From contig NZ_CP026309.1 in the NCBI RefSeq assembly GCF_002906575.1, forward strand, positions 3,534,001-3,598,000: 64,000 nt of DNA, in the 5' to 3' direction. Below are positions 60,965 to 64,000 of this stretch, one piece after another. Positions within the stretch are counted from its first letter, which is position 1. Each line of letters begins with the position of its first letter. The position numbers were made by a program, and so were the translations under genes. Source of the DNA: Salinigranum rubrum. Lineage in GTDB: Archaea > Halobacteriota > Halobacteria > Halobacteriales > Haloferacaceae. The notes under the pieces were generated by a model that was given only the letters and a program-made list of their open reading frames with translations, ran no database searches and had not been told where the DNA came from.

Positions 60965-61693
60965 TCAGGAGCGGTGGGTCGCGACGTGTCTCCCGAGGCG
61001 AACGGTCGCGTCGGCGTCGAACCACAGCCGTCGCCGCCACCACGGCCCCCGCCCGGAGTCGTTCGACAACGTGGTCACCAGGTCGTTCGCGTCCGTCCCG
61101 CCCGAGGGTGCCGACAGCGGGACCGCGCGGTCGTACAGTTCCGACTCGTCGCTGCCCGCGACCAGCACCTTCGCGTCGAACGGGTCGCGTCGGACGTGAG
61201 CGTTGGTCGCGAATCGCTCCCGGGCGTCCGCCGCGAGCCCTTCGTACGCCTCACCGGTCACCACCTCCTCCACCCGAAACTCGCCGATGAGATACGCGCC
61301 CCAACCGGGGACGACCCAGTCGACGGCCGCCTCGGGGTCGCCGTGGAGGTCGAGCGTGGCGTAGAAGTACAGCACGTCGCCGGGGTCGAGTTTCGACAGC
61401 GGGCCGGCTTTCACGCCGTGTTCGTCGCCGTAGGTGTAGGTCGAACAGAGCGGGTACTCGGCGAAGGCCGGGTCGAGGTGGACGGGGAGGTCGAGGAACC
61501 GTTCGGGGACGTCGAACCCGAGACGAGCGTCGAGGTCGGCGTAGGTCGGGACCGACTCGCGCGTCGGTTCCCGTTCGGGAATCGGGAGGTACTCGAACCG
61601 CCCGTCGGGGTAGATCGGACCGCGGACGCCCGGGAGGTTGGTGTTCGCGCCGACGTTGATGGCGATGGCGCGCGGACCGTCGGTCGCCGTCAC
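60965..61693 (-). CDS. Nmad3-like (nucleotide-modification-associated) domain protein
   Basis: 242 aa. The N-terminal segment AIAINVGANTNLPGVRGPIYPDGRFEYLPIPE and later HLDPAF, TYTYGD, KLDPGDVLYFYATL and GWGAYLIGEFRV resemble the Nmad3 domain, predicted to act in DNA or nucleotide base modification on mobile elements. Assignment is by recall of the pattern, so moderate. Start GTG 61693, overlapping the upstream gene's stop (GTGA), hence coupled to it. Confidence 0.5.
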   Translation of the reverse strand: MTATDGPRAIAINVGANTNLPGVRGPIYPDGRFEYLPIPEREPTRESVPTYADLDARLGFDVPERFLDLPVHLDPAFAEYPLCSTYTYGDEHGVKAGPLSKLDPGDVLYFYATLDLHGDPEAAVDWVVPGWGAYLIGEFRVEEVVTGEAYEGLAADARERFATNAHVRRDPFDAKVLVAGSDESELYDRAVPLSAPSGGTDANDLVTTLSNDSGRGPWWRRRLWFDADATVRLGRHVATHRS

Positions 61694-62100
61694 GCTCGCA
61701 GTTCGCTCGTGCAGTTCCAACAGCGGGTGAACGTCGGGTCCGCCTCGTTCACCGCGCCGCAGTGCCGACACGGGCGCCCGTCCGTCTCGGCCGGCCGGGG
61801 CTGTTGCGGTTCGGGTGCGACGCGAGCGCGCTCTTTCGGCCAGGCGTCGAGGCCGCGCGACGACGGGACGTCCCGGCCGGCCGTGTCGTCGTCACCCGAC
61901 GACCGCGCCGACCCGGAGTCGCCCGGTGGGCTGGACGACCCGTCCATCCACGAGGCGTCGCGGTCCCCGTCGCCGTCACTGAACGGGGTGCCCACGCGCC
62001 GCCGCAGCGACCCGCCGCTGTTCAGCAGGTAGCGGTAGACGAGCAACTGGAGGAGCGTCAGCCCGACCGCGTAGACGGCGATCCATCCCCACACGTCCAT
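61690..62100 (-). CDS. Membrane-anchored zinc-ribbon protein
   Basis: 136 aa. One N-terminal helix (MDVWGWIAVYAVGLTLLQLLVY), a long disordered Ser/Asp/Arg linker, and a C-terminal zinc ribbon C-RH-C-GAVNEADPTFTR-C-WN-C. The four cysteines should bind one zinc. Function unknown. Start ATG 62100, immediately downstream of a TATACGG-like stretch (62108-62115). Confidence 0.6.
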   Translation of the reverse strand: MDVWGWIAVYAVGLTLLQLLVYRYLLNSGGSLRRRVGTPFSDGDGDRDASWMDGSSSPPGDSGSARSSGDDDTAGRDVPSSRGLDAWPKERARVAPEPQQPRPAETDGRPCRHCGAVNEADPTFTRCWNCTSELRA

Positions 62101-62331
62101 TGGTGTGGTATACGGTGTCAAGCCATTTGATTCTTCGGACGGAAGGGGTGTGGCGGCCGGGACAGGGACCGTGCGTGGCAACTGGGCGCGGGAGATGCAC
62201 GTCCGGGCACGAGAGCGTAGACGATACACGAGCGCGGTGGCGCGTGACGGCTATCCACACACCGCGGATCGACACGAGACCATCCACCATACCATCATCA
62301 TACGAGAAGCACCACGGCCGACACGAACGCG

Positions 62332-63260
62332 CTACTGCGAGTTCCGCGCCGACGTCGACTCCGAAGACGGCGGCCGGACGTCGCGGCCGAACTCGTCGAA
62401 GACGTCGAGGTCGTCGGGGAGGTCGTACTCGATTTTGCGCTCTTCCTTCCGGTTCTCGCCGCCGGCTTCGAGCGGTTCGGCGACGTCCTCCCAGCCGGGT
62501 TTCACCTTCACGCTCTTCGCCGGAGAGCCGACGGCGATGTGGTGGTCGGGGACGTCGCCGCGGACGATGGCTTTCGCGCCGACGACGCTGTTCTTTCCCA
62601 CTCTGGCCCCGGCGGTGACCATCGCGTCGTACGTCACGCGGGCGTCGTCGTCGACGACGGTGTGGTAGTTCTCCACGGCGGTCTGGTCGACGATGTCGTG
62701 GTCGTGGCTGTAGAGGTGGGCGCTGTCGGAGATGGAGACGCGGTCGCCGATGGTGAGTCTCCCGCGGTCGTCGAGGTGGACGTCGTCGTGGATGACGGTG
62801 TTGTCGCCGACCGTGATGTTGTGGCCGTACGTGAAGCTGATGCCCTTGAAGAAGCGGCAGTTCTCCCCGACCGATTCGAAGAGGTGTTCGGCGAGCATCG
62901 CCCGGAAGCGGAGCGCGAACGCCACGTTGTCGGCCATCGGGGTCGCGTCGAACTGCCGCCAGAGCCACTGGAGGTGTTTCGAGCGCGTGAACGCCTCCTC
63001 GTCCTTCTCGGCGTAGTACTCCGATTCGAGCGTCGCGTTGCACGGGTCGTACCCCTGGAGGCGGACGCGGGTCGCGGCCGACACCGGCTTGCCCGACTGC
63101 CACCGTTCGTACGCCTCACGGTCGCCGAAGAGGTCGATGAGGACGTCCTGGACGACGCTGCAGGTGTCCTCGTCCGAAGAGAGCCGCTGGTCGACTTCGG
63201 CGATGAACGCGTTGACTCCCTCTTCGGCCTCGGGGGGAGAGACACGTGGCGCTTTGTCAT
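62332..63260 (-). CDS. Hexapeptide-repeat acyltransferase, apparent frameshift
   Basis: Left-handed beta-helix acyltransferase (LpxA/MaaA-like), with repeats such as ITVGDNTVIHDDVHLDDRGRLTIGDRVSISD and VGKNSVVGAKAIVRGDVPDH. The frame from GTG 63084 gives 250 aa, but coding similarity plainly continues upstream in the same frame (EAEEGVNAFIAEVDQRL ... DREAYERWQSGKP) with no start codon. ATG 63260 (MTKRHVSLPP) lies in another frame and joins it if one C is added to the C6 run (63232-63237). The restored protein would be about 309 aa. The acyl acceptor is unknown; cytosolic. Confidence 0.75.
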
Positions 63261-63401
63261 TGACAGCCTTTAGCCGTCAGCGATAAAATGGATTTGGATG
63301 TGCGAAGGCTCCGTCAGAGCGCGTCGAAGTACCGCCCGAAGCCGGGACCGTGCCGTCCGAAGTAGTGGGCTATTTTTGCACGCGACGTCGACGGTGTGCC
63401 A

Positions 63402-64000
63402 ATGAGCGACCCCGCAGACGGAACGGGCGGACGGACGTCCGCCTGGACCCGCGAGCACGCCCGCCGGCTCGAACGAACGGCCGAAAACACCGCTCCGGTC
63501 ATCTACCCACCGGAGTCGAAGACCGACCCCGACAACCACATCTGGGACACCTGGCTGCTTCGGACGCCGGAGGGTGCGGTCGCGGACGTCGGCGGCTACC
63601 GCGTCATCGTCGCGCTGACGGCGTCGAACGACCTCCTCCCGGGGAAACGCCACGACGTCGCGACCCACCGCTTCTACTACTCCGCCGATGGACGGCACTG
63701 GACGCCCGGCGGGGAGGTCTTCGACGACGCCGACCCCCTCGGCTCCCGGCAGTGGGCCGGCTCAGCCGTCTACGACCCCGAGACCGGCGACGTCAGGCTG
63801 TACTACACGGCGGCGGGAGTCCGCGCGGAGGGCGCGCTCTCGTACACCCAGCACCTCGCCGTCGCCCACGGCGGATCGATCGAGACGGACGCCGAGGACG
63901 GCGTTCGCTTCGAGGGGCCGTGGCACCACGAGTCGCTGGCCCATCCGGACGGGGAGTGGTACGAGCGCCAGGAGCAGTCCCGGGGGATGATATACACGTT
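63402..64000 (+). CDS. Glycoside hydrolase family 68 (levansucrase-type) protein, 5' part
   Basis: The first 199 codons are present; the gene runs off the window. Begins MSDPADGTGGRTSAWTREHARRLERTAENTAPVIYPPES and contains HIWDTWLL, whose Asp corresponds to the GH68 nucleophile (the WD motif), then RHDVATHRFYYSADGRHW and GSAVYDPETGDVRLYYTAAG of the five-bladed propeller. GH68 enzymes transfer fructosyl units from sucrose to make fructans. No signal peptide is seen at this N-terminus, which is notable for a fructan-forming enzyme. CTATTTTTGC near 63370 may be the promoter. Confidence 0.75.
   Translation, partial: MSDPADGTGGRTSAWTREHARRLERTAENTAPVIYPPESKTDPDNHIWDTWLLRTPEGAVADVGGYRVIVALTASNDLLPGKRHDVATHRFYYSADGRHWTPGGEVFDDADPLGSRQWAGSAVYDPETGDVRLYYTAAGVRAEGALSYTQHLAVAHGGSIETDAEDGVRFEGPWHHESLAHPDGEWYERQEQSRGMIYT

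Noticed and set aside
1-64000. CRISPR arrays, rRNA genes and insertion sequences
   Set aside because: No regularly spaced repeats, no rRNA-like sequence and no transposase-like frame were seen.

Overview
The window comes from a haloarchaeon (class Halobacteria). The DNA is very GC-rich, the proteins are strongly acidic, Tat-type lipoprotein signals (RR...LAGC) are common, a PGF-CTERM surface protein is present, and the information-processing genes are archaeal: aIF2-gamma, Rpo7, Spt4, S24e, a fused Kae1-Bud32 and GTP-dependent dephospho-CoA kinase. Genus cannot be fixed from the sequence alone.

Layout. 1-10.5 kb: endonuclease/exonuclease/phosphatase-family protein, lipoprotein, tRNA-Leu(UAA), ferredoxin, ABC exporter, a 7TM-PAS histidine kinase and two tandem paralogous membrane proteins. 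10.5-19.4 kb: deaminase, cyclophilin, Tsr3 (frameshifted), SerRS, metallo-beta-lactamase-fold hydrolase, universal stress protein and a cation/proton antiporter with a TrkA tail. 20-31.5 kb: aldehyde:ferredoxin oxidoreductase homologue, PGF-CTERM protein, DUF389 transporter-like protein, thiolase, a nasA-mobA pair and an AAA ATPase. 31.5-43.4 kb: a translation/transcription/tRNA-modification cluster (eif2g, PIN protein, rpo7, spt4, dephospho-CoA kinase, rps24e, kae1-bud32), then ITPase, TrkA, an AIM24-like protein and tRNA-Gly(CCC).

43.77-51.02 kb is a foreign, AT-rich 7.2-kb integrative element. It is bounded by perfect 45-bp direct repeats of the 5' half of tRNA-Gly and carries a tyrosine integrase, a run of tiny overlapping genes, a small putative repressor next to paired palindromes, and three unknown membrane proteins. 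Because the attachment site is the 5' half of the tRNA, integration gives the tRNA gene a promoter from the element and leaves the host tRNA promoter pointing at the integrase. This inferred promoter exchange is the most interesting system in the window.

51-64 kb: NAD synthetase, a zinc-finger membrane protein, enoyl-CoA hydratase, tRNA-Thr(GGU), a kinase / response regulator / response regulator-kinase cassette, tRNA-Ser(UGA), several haloarchaeal conserved unknowns, a frameshifted hexapeptide acyltransferase and the start of a GH68 (levansucrase-type) enzyme cut by the window end.

Other patterns that gene annotation does not explain: three of the four tRNA genes, and the thiolase gene, are followed by a second copy ('echo') of their own 3' end about 95-155 bp away. 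The Leu and Gly echoes enclose the same 36-bp core. Two copies of a GTCCCGGT...GCCGGGAC stem-loop family lie 42 kb apart. Two genes are broken by a single missing base in a homopolymer, which looks like assembly error.
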